A DNA stretch of 62,000 nucleotides from Lingula anatina (lineage: Eukaryota; Brachiopoda; Lingulata; Lingulida; Lingulidae), in NCBI RefSeq assembly GCF_001039355.2, contig NW_019775771.1, positions 1-62,000 on the forward strand. Reading direction: 5' to 3'. The notes under the pieces are model-generated. The model saw nothing but the letters and a program-made list of their open reading frames with translations, ran no database searches and was not told where the DNA came from. The position numbers and the translations under genes are program-made. This document shows, piece after piece, positions 1 through 13,000 of this stretch; the stretch's first letter is position 1, and the number at the start of each line of letters is the position of its first letter.

Positions 1-712
1 GTCTCAACTACCGCATTTCCCATTTCTCTTCTCACTGACTCACACCAGCTCAGGTATCACTTTCACATTGATTAAAGTATAGATATGTTAAAATGTATAA
101 CTACTAATAAAACTGCATATACAGCATCTGTTAAAGCAACTAACGATCATCAGGCCGGTAGCCAGGGAAGTTCGGGGGGAGGGGGGGCAAAAACCCCCGT
201 CGAAAGAATCCCCCTTTTGCCAGGAATTCCCCTCCCTTTTTTGCCAGGAAATGGTCCCCTTTGGATAAAATTTTATCTAGATACTCGAAGTTTCAGGGTA
301 AAAGGTCCAGTTTTTCAGAAAAAGAACCCCCCCCCCCCTTTGAAATGCTGGCTATGAGCCTGTACATCGACGCATTATGATTTCATCTATGAATTTGTAA
401 AATGCACTTTTCTATCATCAGCAGGACCTTTAATACAAACAGACTTACTGGAGCAATAGCACCACGGAATGAAAATATCTGCATCGCAATAAACAATGAA
501 ATTGTAAAAAAAAAAACGTTTATATGCGTTATAGTATAGTGACCTTACTTTTTCATTGTCGACACTAAACGTTCCGATAAAACATCTGAATCTGAACAGA
601 ATCGAAAGTTCAGCTATGGGATAGTAACGGAGTAAAATTAATGCACTACATGATCAGATCGTGTTCGTATGAGCACGTGCATCGCCACACGCGTGCTCTA
701 CAGTACAGTAAC
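1..712. other. 3' flank of the EF-hand gene
   Basis: Holds one copy (about 150-360) of a dispersed G/C-run repeat that recurs at 55.2 kb and beside the 12.2-kb gap. I see no gene in the rest. It probably contains the 3' untranslated region of the exon 2A transcript. Confidence 0.4.
150..360 (+). repeat. Dispersed G/C-run repeat, copy 1
   Basis: Contains GGATAAAATTTTATCTAG, TTTTTCAGAAAAAGAACCCC and GAAATGCTGGCTAT. The same order of blocks recurs at 55208-55372 and, inverted, at 12130-12184. Confidence 0.65.
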
Positions 713-811
713 TTACTTATGCTGCTCCGGAGGCACCTGCCCCATGGCAACCATGTATTCGTCAAAAGTAACTATACCGTCCCCAGAAATGTCGGCATTA
801 CTGAAGTAGTT
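713..811 (-). CDS. EF-hand gene, alternative terminal exon 2A
   Basis: Acceptor CTCTTCCAG precedes AAC. The exon is in frame with exon 1, 32 codons plus TAA, exactly the length of exon 2B. The loop DISGDGIVTFDE is a fully canonical EF-hand (D52, S54, D56, E63, Gly at position 6). The tail is VPPEQHK, homologous to APPELHM of exon 2B. It is the more distal of the two terminal exons. A weak ATTAAA-type signal lies on the minus strand near 430. Confidence 0.78.
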   Translation of the reverse strand, partial: NYFSNADISGDGIVTFDEYMVAMGQVPPEQHK

Positions 812-1126
812 CTGGAAGAGAGACATAAAACAACGTGCATACAACATCTATGGCTGAAACACATGCAAGGATGCGGCGGGTTCTGCAGTCTCCAGCCAAA
901 ACCAGACGAACACAACTCAAGTACTACGGTCACGCCTCCATTAGCCTTTTTTTCATGGAGACGGTGAGGGGATGGATTTCGAGACCTTGGAGATCGGGAT
1001 GTTCTGATTTTAGCTGGTGACTGAAGAAAGCGCTATGGTAACTGTTAACACACATGCTATACGTTCATGTGCAAGCTGAATTAACACTCCTTCGCAAAAC
1101 TAAATATTTCACATCAATAAATTTAG

Positions 1127-1167
<41 letters not shown>

Positions 1168-3470
1168 CATAATAATAATAATAATATTTAATTAATCCAA
1201 CCAAAACATAGACGTTTATTGGTCTGGTCGCTCTTTTGTGCGATTGTGAAATAGTATTTGTTACTGGCGCTGTTTTGGCTGTTAAATGTGCGTCTCTTCT
1301 TAAACGTCAGGTGAATACGGTGAATAAAAAAATACATTTATTTCTTAAACATCAGTCTGTTTATCTGTAAATGTTACTTTAATTTTTATGTATGATTGTC
1401 ATTAGTGTTAGTTTGCTTTGAAAGGTTTGTCTATTTTCACTTAACTGTAAAATGGACGCCGTTAGTAAATATGCCTCTCATATTAGAATCAGTCATTTAA
1501 AAAATGTGAACAATAAGGATGTCTGCAATAACCGGGTTTTAAAACATCATTTTGTTTTTTATTACAATACACTGGGTGACATAAAATGGTATACAACGAC
1601 ATAAAGAACATCTGACATAAGGGTGAACATCAATGAACTTACCACTTCTTTGACATAAAATATCAACACACAACAACGACAACAACCATAAAGACGGTAA
1701 CAGCTACCAAGTAGCTAAAAATAATAATTATAATCTATAAAAACAACAACAGTTGCAGGGCTGCCAACTTTTGAGCACTCTATTCATTTTTAAACTCCAT
1801 TCCTTTAAGGCGTAATCCTACCGCGAAAAGCGCAGAAAACCAGATCACCACCTTTCAGAGTATCGTTAAGTTTGCAACACTGCAGAGTCTTTTACCACGT
1901 CAACGGGGTTGACATTTATCTTTTACACTGACATCAACAACGAAGACATTTACACCATGCGGGGACATCTTTGGTCACTTACATGTGAAGTTCGGGTGGG
2001 GCGCCGGTCATGGCGTCCATGTACTCTTTAAAAGTTATTTTACTATCGCCAGAACCATCCCAGTCCCGAAACGTGCTCTGTGGTGCAGCAGGAAAGAAAG
2101 AGGAAAATTACATACAACTTATGGTTAGTAGATTCCCTTTTTTATAGTGACTTTGGTGATCATTTTGTATATTGGAATACCAGTCTTGTTCTTCCAGTAG
2201 TCCTTATCAGAGGTTTTTGAATATAGCAAACAAATATTTGATAATCCCCCCCCCCCCCCCACACACATACACACACACCCTCTTACATCTGTCTGTTAAG
2301 ATTATTCCAAAATGAATTTCCATTCGTACTGTCAATAGTCACCATTTCTATGGTGCATTTTCTTACAATGGATTTATTATCACATAATCATAGCTTAGTC
2401 ATTAATTTCGAAGACTACTTCTCTCATTATCTCGCATCTTAATCTGGTTTCTCCACGCCAGAAATTGCTGCCTTGTATATGAAGGCACTCCTCCCTACCT
2501 ATAGGAAGATACACCAAAGTAATATTATGTAATATTGTATCACTCCATCTCTTAAACAGTATCTTCCTAAGTATATCAAGTTGCCAGTTAAGTCATCCTG
2601 GCACTCCCCTAGAATCGGCTCCATTGTGATTCATTCCACCGATGTTCACTTCTGTACCTCACGTTCGTCTTAACGCCCCGACATACCTGTGGTTTGACGT
2701 TTCTTATGTGCATGTATAGCTGGACCATGTATAGAGTCCCAGTGGTAGTTTATAAACGTGAACTCTAATAACTCTCTCTCTCTCTCTCTTTCTCTCTGAC
2801 TGCCTCTATTGTCTGGTGTTATACAAAACGGCAGCAGACGATTTAAAATGAAAAATGTTAAATTTGCTTGAAATGTATTTATGAACGCATGTACAGTATT
2901 TGTTTTCCTTTCAGCGCACATGTTCGATAAATGTTAGTGTAGCAAGTCTCAGTTCTTTTCGTTTCTATATCAATTACAAATTCAATGCAGTTTTGTGCCA
3001 TCTGGAAGTTCTAACTGAAAAAAAAAACAGCAGAAATTACAAGCCTTAATTTGGGGAAACATTTGCAGTGCCATGAGCATATTTCCTCTAATTCACGCAA
3101 CATACTAGTAAATTCGATCTTGCTTAACACATTTATAGTTCCTATTTCATCCATCGTATATCCACATTGCACAATTTCCCCTTAATATTTCCCAATCGCC
3201 AGCCTAATTTATTCTGTCTTTTTATATCCTGTCACCACACATCCTATTGACACCGAAAATACACTAGTGATAAATTAAACATGCAAGGGACTAAATGATA
3301 ATGGTATCCGTTTGAGGATGTCAAATGCGGTTTAGGTCTATAATGTGTTTTAGTACCTATATGTGAATCCCAACCACACGTGTGTGTCTCTCACTGACTT
3401 AATTGTTTCTGAATTAGTTATCTATGAAAATGTTTCTACTGCTGATAAAGTCATTTCCCAGAGCATTTTG

Positions 3471-3519
<49 letters not shown>

Positions 3520-3552
3520 TTAATTTTTTTTTTTTTTTTTTTATTTTTTTTT

Positions 3553-3598
<46 letters not shown>

Positions 3599-4329
3599 TA
3601 ACTAATCTTTGTTGTTTGATGTTTAGGCGTGTTGCTACTGTAAATATGAACGTAAATTTTAAATGTTTAAATTCATGTATGATACATTAAACAAAAATGT
3701 AAAGCATTCTTGATTAATACATGTGATGCCATTTTGCAGTTACTCATTGTCATGAGTGCATACGAGAGCGTAAGTGGGCGACAAGTATCAACTTTATTCA
3801 AAATGTAATACCCTTCTTTCTTCTCATTTCTGGGAGGTCGAACATTCTATATTATTCGTAAGATAAGATCATTTTCAGAACCGCTTCATCCTCATTACGC
3901 TGGTCGCAGACGACAAATATTGAAAACGTTACGCCACACATTCACTTATCTGTCTCAACGCCAACAGACGTTTTGTGCTCCTTAGAAAAAGATTACATAA
4001 TTTCCGTTGAAGGACACTGGTGTGACGAATTGTTGACATTTAATAGTGCTGCGAATTCAGTCAAATTATATGCCTGAATGTCTGAATGTCCCGAACCTAA
4101 ATAACCCATTATGTCATCGTCTGCCCATGCGGAGAGAAATTTTGGATGATTTCCCTACAAGTACGTATAGCAGTGCATCGGCCGGTGCTTATTTCTTGAG
4201 TTATTACCCTTCCATGTTAGGAGTCCAAGATCGCGTTTACTTCTTAAATGTATGCCTTCATTACAGATTGATGAGCTAATTGCTAAGATGATTGGCCTAG
4301 CAATAACGTTCTCCTTAAAAACGGTTATC

Positions 4330-4363
<34 letters not shown>

Positions 4364-7300
4364 TGGAAAGACCCAGATTTATAACTCCTCTGCGTCTCAT
4401 TTGAACTCAAACGAGCATTTTGCATTAATATATATTTCTGGCACCTAAAACTTATATTATGAATCATTGTGAGTGGTCGTTACCGGCAACCACGCGTTGC
4501 AATGTGTTCGCAATCGTCTCATGGCCTAAAAATGCAATAAAACGATCCCCTAAGAGCCACCTGCTACGGTTTCAATCCCTCTATTATTAACAGCGAAGTG
4601 ACGAGCGATTATATGAGAATTCTCGCTAGGCTAATCACAGGAAAAGGCACAATATATTTTGTCCATCACTAAAGTGTGCATTGATCTTTAGCGCCGGTTT
4701 AGACGACCACAAACTGGGATTTATAATGTAACATTATGGAGCATTTTAATGCAACATTCCTAGCTTAGGGAAGTAGATAATGCTCAATCGGGTATGGCAT
4801 ATTTTAATTTTACCCATATACAGATTCAGCTGAAGGCAGTCTAAGTGTAAAAGATTAATTTAGCGTTCTATCTTCACCAAATCCACTCTAATACGTCCTA
4901 CGTATGCTATATCTATTGTGATTCATCTGTTGAATCAGAAGAATGTATTTATTTTAACTAAGTCTGGAGAGCCAATAATTAATCATCATCAAAACATTAT
5001 CAAATATAGGCCTAAACATTTTCGCGCCCTTACCCATTGAATCTACATGCACCCCCACATTCCTTTGTTTTTCAACTGTTCTCTAGTATATAACAAGATC
5101 TACAATCAATATACTTAAACGCACTATTATGGAACTCTTATGGTAAATCTGTAGATCTCTAAATCTAGCGTATGGTTTATGTTGTCATGTACGATATTTC
5201 AGGGAATTTGCGTGGAGAACGGTACAATATCCTGATCGTTAGTTACCATTTGATCAACGGTAATTGCAGTTCAAGTCTCTAAATGGAACATTATCTATAC
5301 TAACCATGAACCATTATATTTCCTTATACCAACCATGGGTCATTATATTTCCGTATACCAACAATGCGCATCGATCAATTATGTAGGCTGTGCAATAACT
5401 GTGCATTTCTCTGTGCCATTTTAGACTACAAAGTATGTTCAACCGATTGCATGCCCCAAGAGTATTATTCATGATTTTATAATAAAGTGCCTGCTGATAT
5501 GAAGGCAGTTGCAGAGTGGGTTATATTTGAAACCCAGGGCTCCGTATCTCCAAAGGTTCGCTATGTTGCGCACGTGCGTTAGTGTCTCGATTCCATAACC
5601 GATTTTATTTCGAGATATGGGGCCATGGAATCGAGACACTTGCGCACGTACGCAACATAGCGAACCTTTCGAGATACGGAGCCCAGGACGACTTTTAAGT
5701 ATGTGTTTTACCTTGTCAAACTCTCTGCGATCTTAGTGTGTTCTTTCACGCTATGCACTTGATGACACATCCAGGAATGCTTTTATCTTCTGGTGTATTA
5801 ATAAAAAGAAAATGCCCACAAAGACTGTTCTGAAAATGTTGTCTTTAGTCAGAAATAGTACAGTAAATAAACACAAATAGATAACTATAGGTACATCCAA
5901 TATTAAAGCTATGCGTTATTACAAGGTGCCAAATGAGCTGCATGTGTTTAGTACATGTATCCGTTTATAAACCTCGCTTTGGTTTTATTTCCATTTTACA
6001 CTTTTATCATCTACTGTAGATTAATGCTATGCTGCTATTGCAAATCTTCCAAAAGCCAGAGGGCGACACACTCAAATATATATATATAAAAAATTAAGTT
6101 TTAAAAAATGAACAATTCTAAAAATGAAATAAAGTAATTTCAATTTTAATTCTAAAAGTAACGGGTGCAGCTGTCCCTTTATATAAATTGGACTTACTTT
6201 CTTCTTTTTGATCAACTTCATCAAGTCCTTTTAGTAAACTGGTCTGATAAATAGGACATGTCAATTTTGAAATCCCACCTAAGGATATGATGGCATTGAA
6301 AAGATAATCAGCATGATTAACTGGTACTAAAGGTCAAATAAAGTTAACGTGCTCCACCTAAATACTGCCCGAACGCTGGTCAAATTCATTTTTCAAATAC
6401 CAAAGAGAGAGGCCCCTCCTAAGAAAAGCCGCGACATTGACAAGATAATAAACCCAATTAACTCGTACAACAGGGCATCTAAAGTGGCCAAAAATGGACT
6501 GGAATATTTTTTCTTTAATCCGCAGGCTACGTCTTTTCTTCAATGTTACTGTGTTCATACTAAAGGACACCTCCAAGGTGGAGGTGTCCCTTAGTATCAA
6601 AGCACTGGGATCGACTGATATCTCTATCCCTCATATGCATTCCGTTATCAGACAGCTTAAAAGTTTATACTAATCTCGGAGATTCTCCAACTCGGGGTGA
6701 AAAAAGAGGGCCTAAGGGCGCATTCAGACCAAGTCGATCCGCGTACTAAGAGATCCCTGGATCAAATATGGCAGACCCACTTGAAAGTTTGTCGCATATA
6801 TCCCTAATAAACAATGAATAGATTCCCCGAGGCTAACATGCGGTAAGCTTTCAAGTGGATCGGCCATATTTGGTCCACGGTGCTGTTAGTCAGCAGATCA
6901 ACTTTGGTTGTGAACGCTGCCTTATTCAAACAAAATGTAATTTCACCACAGCGTGGTTAATACGATGCCATATAATGTCCAAAGAAGAATGTATGTGTTT
7001 TAGTCGCATGTCAATGAAACTATCCGTGATCGCAATTGCGCAGCGTGGCTGACACCGGGAATGTCCCAGTTGATTTTGAGTTTCATCTTATTTCAGACCT
7101 ATATTAATTTCAATCTGGTTATATAATTATAAATCAACAGCATCAATGGAACTTTGTCACCAGTAATAAATATATTATTGCATTCAATTTAAATTTCAAT
7201 CCCAAATAGTGTTGCAGATAGTCTGCAGATGACAAGTAGAATACAACCATCAAACTGGAACATAACGCCCATCATATCTCGTTAATTCAAAGTGAACAAA

Positions 7301-10030
7301 AACGGGAATCCCCATTGTTAAATATCAATCTATAGGTCATTTGGTGGCAGCCTTATATTGAGTATTATTACAATGCAAGATTCTCGAGTGAAATCAATTA
7401 CGAATGCATTATATAATATGACGAGCATTGTGCCCATCGCTTGATGCTGGCTTTTCACCAAGGGTGGCCAGTCAGTTGCACACGACTTCCCATCCCACTT
7501 TATGCATTGTGCAGCCTAATCACTTCTTTGCAATATGAAACTCTCAAAAGAAAGTTCAAGACACATGAAAGACAGTAAGAAATATTTGGAGTAAAACCGC
7601 ATAAAACCGCCTTCCTGACCACACAGCCCTCTCAACACTTGGGAGTGTCCAGATTCTTTTATCATGATCTTAGTAAAACAAATCTTTGAAATGGCGACTT
7701 CGAGTGACCGCGTGGGCTGAGAGCCACATGCATTTAGAGGGCGTGGGGTGGAAGTGAAACAGTTGCACACACGCGCACACTGTGACAAACACACACACAT
7801 TCATAGACACGCAAACACACAAACGCATACACACACACACACACACACACACGCAACCACACATACACATTCATATTTAAGCCGAAAATAGTAGGAAATT
7901 GTCTGGTCGAAATAAATTCCCTGTACTCGGCCTGTGTAATCGTGTACGGGTGACGGTCCTGAACATTATGTGTAGGAGGACATGCGTGCCACTTCTGGCA
8001 TTTCAAGTTGTCCTAGGCGCCCATTACTTGGTGACAGGTTAATGCCAGTTCAATTCATTGAGTAGTCACAGGGCAGAAACTGCGGCAGTCGAGGTATATA
8101 CTAAAGCTGAATATAGTTGATCTTGTTTTTGATCGAAGCAACCGAAGATCTGGGTTAGATTCCTATGTTGTTTCTCCACATTGTTTGCCATGCGTTCAGC
8201 GTTCAGGTCTCTAGCTAGCAATCCCAAAGGGATGTCTTTATATGAAGAGGTGGGCCTTTTTACAATAGAACTTTTAGATCACATTTTGGCTCAGAGTGGC
8301 CCTTACCCCTGTCCCAAAGGGTGGTTCGATTGATCCCACTCAACCGCCATGAATACGGGGCTGGCGTTCCTTATGAAGTTTCGCCTGGTTTTGAAGTGAA
8401 TGAGTCTCCTTGGACAAACCACCCATGCCAATAAGGCAAATACTTTTGAAATTATGATGTTTGATACAATACGGTTTATCTATATTGTGACCGAGTCTCA
8501 CGCCTAGGAAGCTACGACGACGCGCTTGGCTTTAAGGGATTTTACTTACAAAATATAACAGAAATATGGAAGAAGTGACATTAAAATATTCTATGCCTAG
8601 AAGAATCCGTCTCAGCACTCGATCTTTTCTCATGAACTCGCAGGTTGTAATCTTCTAAAACAACCGACCGCTCCAGGTCATACTCGAAATACTCGGTGGC
8701 TGAGAATATCCTGACCAATCTCATTGAAGTTAAAAATACAGAGAGGAAGAAAAATGAATGAACTGTAACAGAGTTATGTTAGGTATTATATTACATATAT
8801 AATACATTATTCACGTCCTTCAGAGTAGATGTTACTTAACTAAAAGAAGATAACAGAACCTAATGCAATAATTTTTAAAACTATTACTTTCTATCTATCA
8901 AAATTTTCTATTTAAATCTATCCAATTTAGATATAATTTTCGTTTTAGATTTTCGTGTCAGTGTAACACTGCATTGGCGTTCACATAGTAGATTGACCTA
9001 ACATTTTTGTTTGTTTGTTTGTTTGTTTTTTTCTCAAAACTGTGTTGGATGGAGATATAAAAATATAATTACATATCTTTGCAGAAGAAAAAGGAAAAAC
9101 CTCGGATTGCTATCAATTGGCAGAATGATTACTTCGGTAGTTAGAACCGTAACAAAACTGCTTCTCGTCCATGATGTCAGAGCTCTTTCCATATAACACC
9201 TATTACGTTAAAAAGTACAATCAGAGTAATACCACTGCCGCTGTTGTCTTCATGTTTTCTGCGTTTTCCCCAACGAATTATTCCCCGTTGAGGTAAATAG
9301 GGCAAAAAGAGCGCTTTGGTGACTTAAACAGCTTTTCTATCACCACATTTCCAACAATAATAATGAACATTCACTGTTGGCACTTCATTGTTTTCCGCTA
9401 CCACTTGTTTTTATTACGCGAGGAACTCCACCGAGGCACTTTTCCACATGAAACTATTGATTTCAGGTTTGCTAATATTCTACATACACCGCTTTCCATG
9501 CGCTCGCCTTCGTCCAGTCTGATTTTACAGTGGATTTTACATTGCCATTAGTACTCCAATAGACTGAATATTGCCTTTTAAAGACAGTTCTCCAAATTGG
9601 GTCGGAAAAACAAAAAATATCACACCCTAAGTTGCGTAACTCAGATATAAACCTGACAGTTGTTTTTGATTACGTCTTGAATTCCGCAGTCTCTCCTACG
9701 GACTGTAATATTGATTTAGAACGAGAGCAGTTTTTTAAGTACAAGAAGCTGGTGCTCTATTTTCCTAACAAGAGTCAGCCACTACCAGTTCTCATTACGC
9801 ACCCTGGGGTTCTGGGGTTCACTGTTAACACGCCTATCTATTATCAGTATGTCTCTGTTGTAACCTCTGAAATTCAGGGCATCACTGTTCGGCCTTGAAG
9901 TGTCTACCGACTTACTGACTTGAATTTCTCTGTCTACATCGTAAAATTTTGTGTTGGAGTACTTACGGCCAGTCTGCGAAGAGAATGAAAATAGGGGCTA
10001 AGTTGGTTGGGTAGGGTACTTCTCCCTCAA

Positions 10031-10085
<55 letters not shown>

Positions 10086-13000
10086 GACACACGCGCGCGC
10101 GCGCGCATGCACACACATGCATGCACGCACACACACACATATGCATATGCATATGCACACACGCACAAACACATTCATATACACATTTTAACACAGTGAA
10201 CTTAAAATCTAGCTTTCATTATTCTGGTTCCAGAAAAATCATAAAAAAACATCACCGTATGACGCGGCGCCTGGTAGACGAATATAACCTTTCGTAATGC
10301 TCATCAGAGATATTCGTGAGAGCGCAAAACAGAGACGGATATTAAGTACACTGCACAAATAACCAGCATAATTTGAACGTGTACGGTATATTAATGATTA
10401 AAAACACGCTCACTACGTGCACCACATATCATATTTCCGAAATTTTAAAAATCTTTCCGTAAAATAGGTGAAAACTATTTGCGTACAGGTACGACTGTTG
10501 ATGAGTAAAAGTGAACATAAAGATTACATCACTCATACAGCTGTTATACTCCAATTTTAAGTGAAAGTTTAATCTTAATTTGAAACTGCCTTCGCTTGAC
10601 ATCATGTATTTATGTAGAAAAGTATTAATCATATAGAAACAATAAAAAGGATGTCAGAGACGCACTTTTTTGTGGTTTAATTTGTAGCTTGTGGAGATGC
10701 AATTCCTTCTGAGGTAGCTTTCTTTCCATCGCACATAAAGGAGTCAGAAAACTATGAGTCATATTTTGAACACGTTCAAGGACCAGGTGGCAGCAGAGCC
10801 CAAAAGAAAAAAAAGGACTTGCATTATAAATAGCTGCGGTTGGAATACTGAAGTGGAAAAGAAAAAGAAGGCTGTTGTGAATGGGCAGACCATGCACCCT
10901 GAGAGTGCAGTCGTGAACGGTGACAATTATTTGGATGGGCAGAGACTGAAAATCCCTGACCGTCAGGGTGAAGACTACTGCACTCTATCAGAAACAAAAA
11001 ATTCGGCGTAATTCCTCTGACTCTCAGATGATAACGCAAAAACCGTTTGTTATTATTTACATCTCTCTCTTCAGTAAAGGATACAAGATCGATAACAGGA
11101 GGGGCAACTGGTAGCAGTTTAAGCAGAGGTTAACTGACTCGAAAATACTACTTAAGTCCGGGTGGGAAACCACGATATTTTAATCAGCCTATGGTAGCCC
11201 AAAAACAAACGCCATTACCTAAAAAATTCTGATAGATCATGCTGTCAAGTCCCAGGTTTTTGTATTGAGGATTCAAGCCGCTTAGCTAATTAGTACCACT
11301 CCCATTTATCACAGATAAACGTCTTCTTCGCGCCAAAGAAACGAAAAGAGCTTGTTAAATCTATTTATAGAAATGCCCTACAATATGTACTACTGTCCCG
11401 TCGACGTTTGGTTGCCTGTTTGTTGTTGGTTTTTATCACACATTTCTGTGAGGAAAAAATCAATACGACTGCCCTGGACAATAAATTGGGCCTACTTCCA
11501 TTATCATAGCTGTACAACGACTTGCCTGGGAAGTGCACCCCGAGTTTCGGTGTATTCCATTCTTTATTTTCTATGATGCGGATGAAATCCTAAAATGAGA
11601 TATCTTATACGCTAAAATTATTCAGAATAGTTGGTATTTAACACAGGTACATGTTTTTTGTATCAGGATATATTGTTGTACCCAGAAGAAAGAGAACTGA
11701 ATAAATAATTAATATGTATTGTTTTATCCATGGGAGCGGTGGTTGAATTTTTGGCGCGAAAGAATTGAGTAAAGCTTTTTTTCCTGGCATTCACAATTCT
11801 AACATAAAAGCACCTTCTTACAATAATGCTTCTCTGCAATAACAATGAATAACTCCTTCTTACTATGTATTGTAAAGACCGGTATTTTCTCAATTGGCTC
11901 GAGATAAATCAAAAGAAGAAAATAGTTACAAGAAAGTAGAAAGAGGCCGGTAGCCAGGCGTACCCATTCTAGCGGTTGTAAAGGCATGTAACCCCATTTA
12001 TCACACAGCGGGCGGATATGTACCAGGATTCACCCTAGCGTACCTCTCTATAACACTCTGGTGATATAATCCGGCAAAAATTATCTTAAATGAAAAGAGT
12101 CATATCTGTTTCGTGTTCTCTGTCACTATAGACCTGCATCCAGAAATTTCAAAGGGGGGGGTCTGAAAAAAAAGCCCCCCCCCCNNNNNNNNNNNNNNNN
12201 NNNNNNNNNNNNNNNNNNNNNNNNNNNNNNNNNNNNNNNNNNNNNNNNNNNNNNNNNNNNNNNNNNNNNNNNNNNNNNNNNNNNNNNNNNNNNNNNNNNN
12301 NNNNNNNNNNNNNNNNNNNNNNNNNNNNNNNNNNNNNNNNNNNNNNNNNNNNNNNNNNNNNNNNNNNNNNNNNNNNNNNNNNNNNNNNNNNNNNNNNNNN
12401 NNNNNNNNNNNNNNNNNNNNNNNNNNNNNNNNNNNNNNNNNNNNNNNNNNNNNNNNNNNNNNNNNNNNNNNNNNNNNNNNNNNNNNNNNNNNNNNNNNNN
12501 NNNNNNNNNNNNNNNNNNNNNNNNNNNNNNNNNNNNNNNNNNNNNNNNNNNNNNNNNNNNNNNNNNNNNNNNNNNNNNNNNNNNNNNNNNNNNNNNNNNN
12601 NNNNNNNNNNNNNNNNNNNNNNNNNNNNNNNNNNNNNNNNNNNNNNNNNNNNNNNNNNNNNNNNNNNNNNNNNNNNNNNNNNNNNNNNAGCCCCCCCCCC
12701 CCCCCCCCCCCCCCTTTCGTTGACCCCACTTGAGAAATGTCATAGAAACAACATCGAATGTTGATCTAGAACTGGACTTTTTCGACTTAATGGGCGGTTC
12801 CTTTTAACACCCTCCCACCCCTACCGTACCCGCGGGCCAGTATTTTCTGCATCTTAAAATCCTTAGCAAAATTGTTTATACTTCTGCGACAGCACCTTCA
12901 GTGCATCGCGGTGCATTTGCTCATATGCAATACTATCCACTCTTCCGGGGTTTCAGAGATAAAAATAAAGCTTCTTTTAAGCTCGTTACTCAGACTGAGT

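Noticed and set aside
3363-3690. Poly-Phe frames
   Set aside because: Products of a 125-base T tract.
9632-9898. 88-codon plus-strand frame
   Set aside because: No family match and no supporting splice sites or neighbours.
12100-12743. Two 200-codon minus-strand frames
   Set aside because: They run through 504 unknown bases and poly-G; no real sequence supports them.
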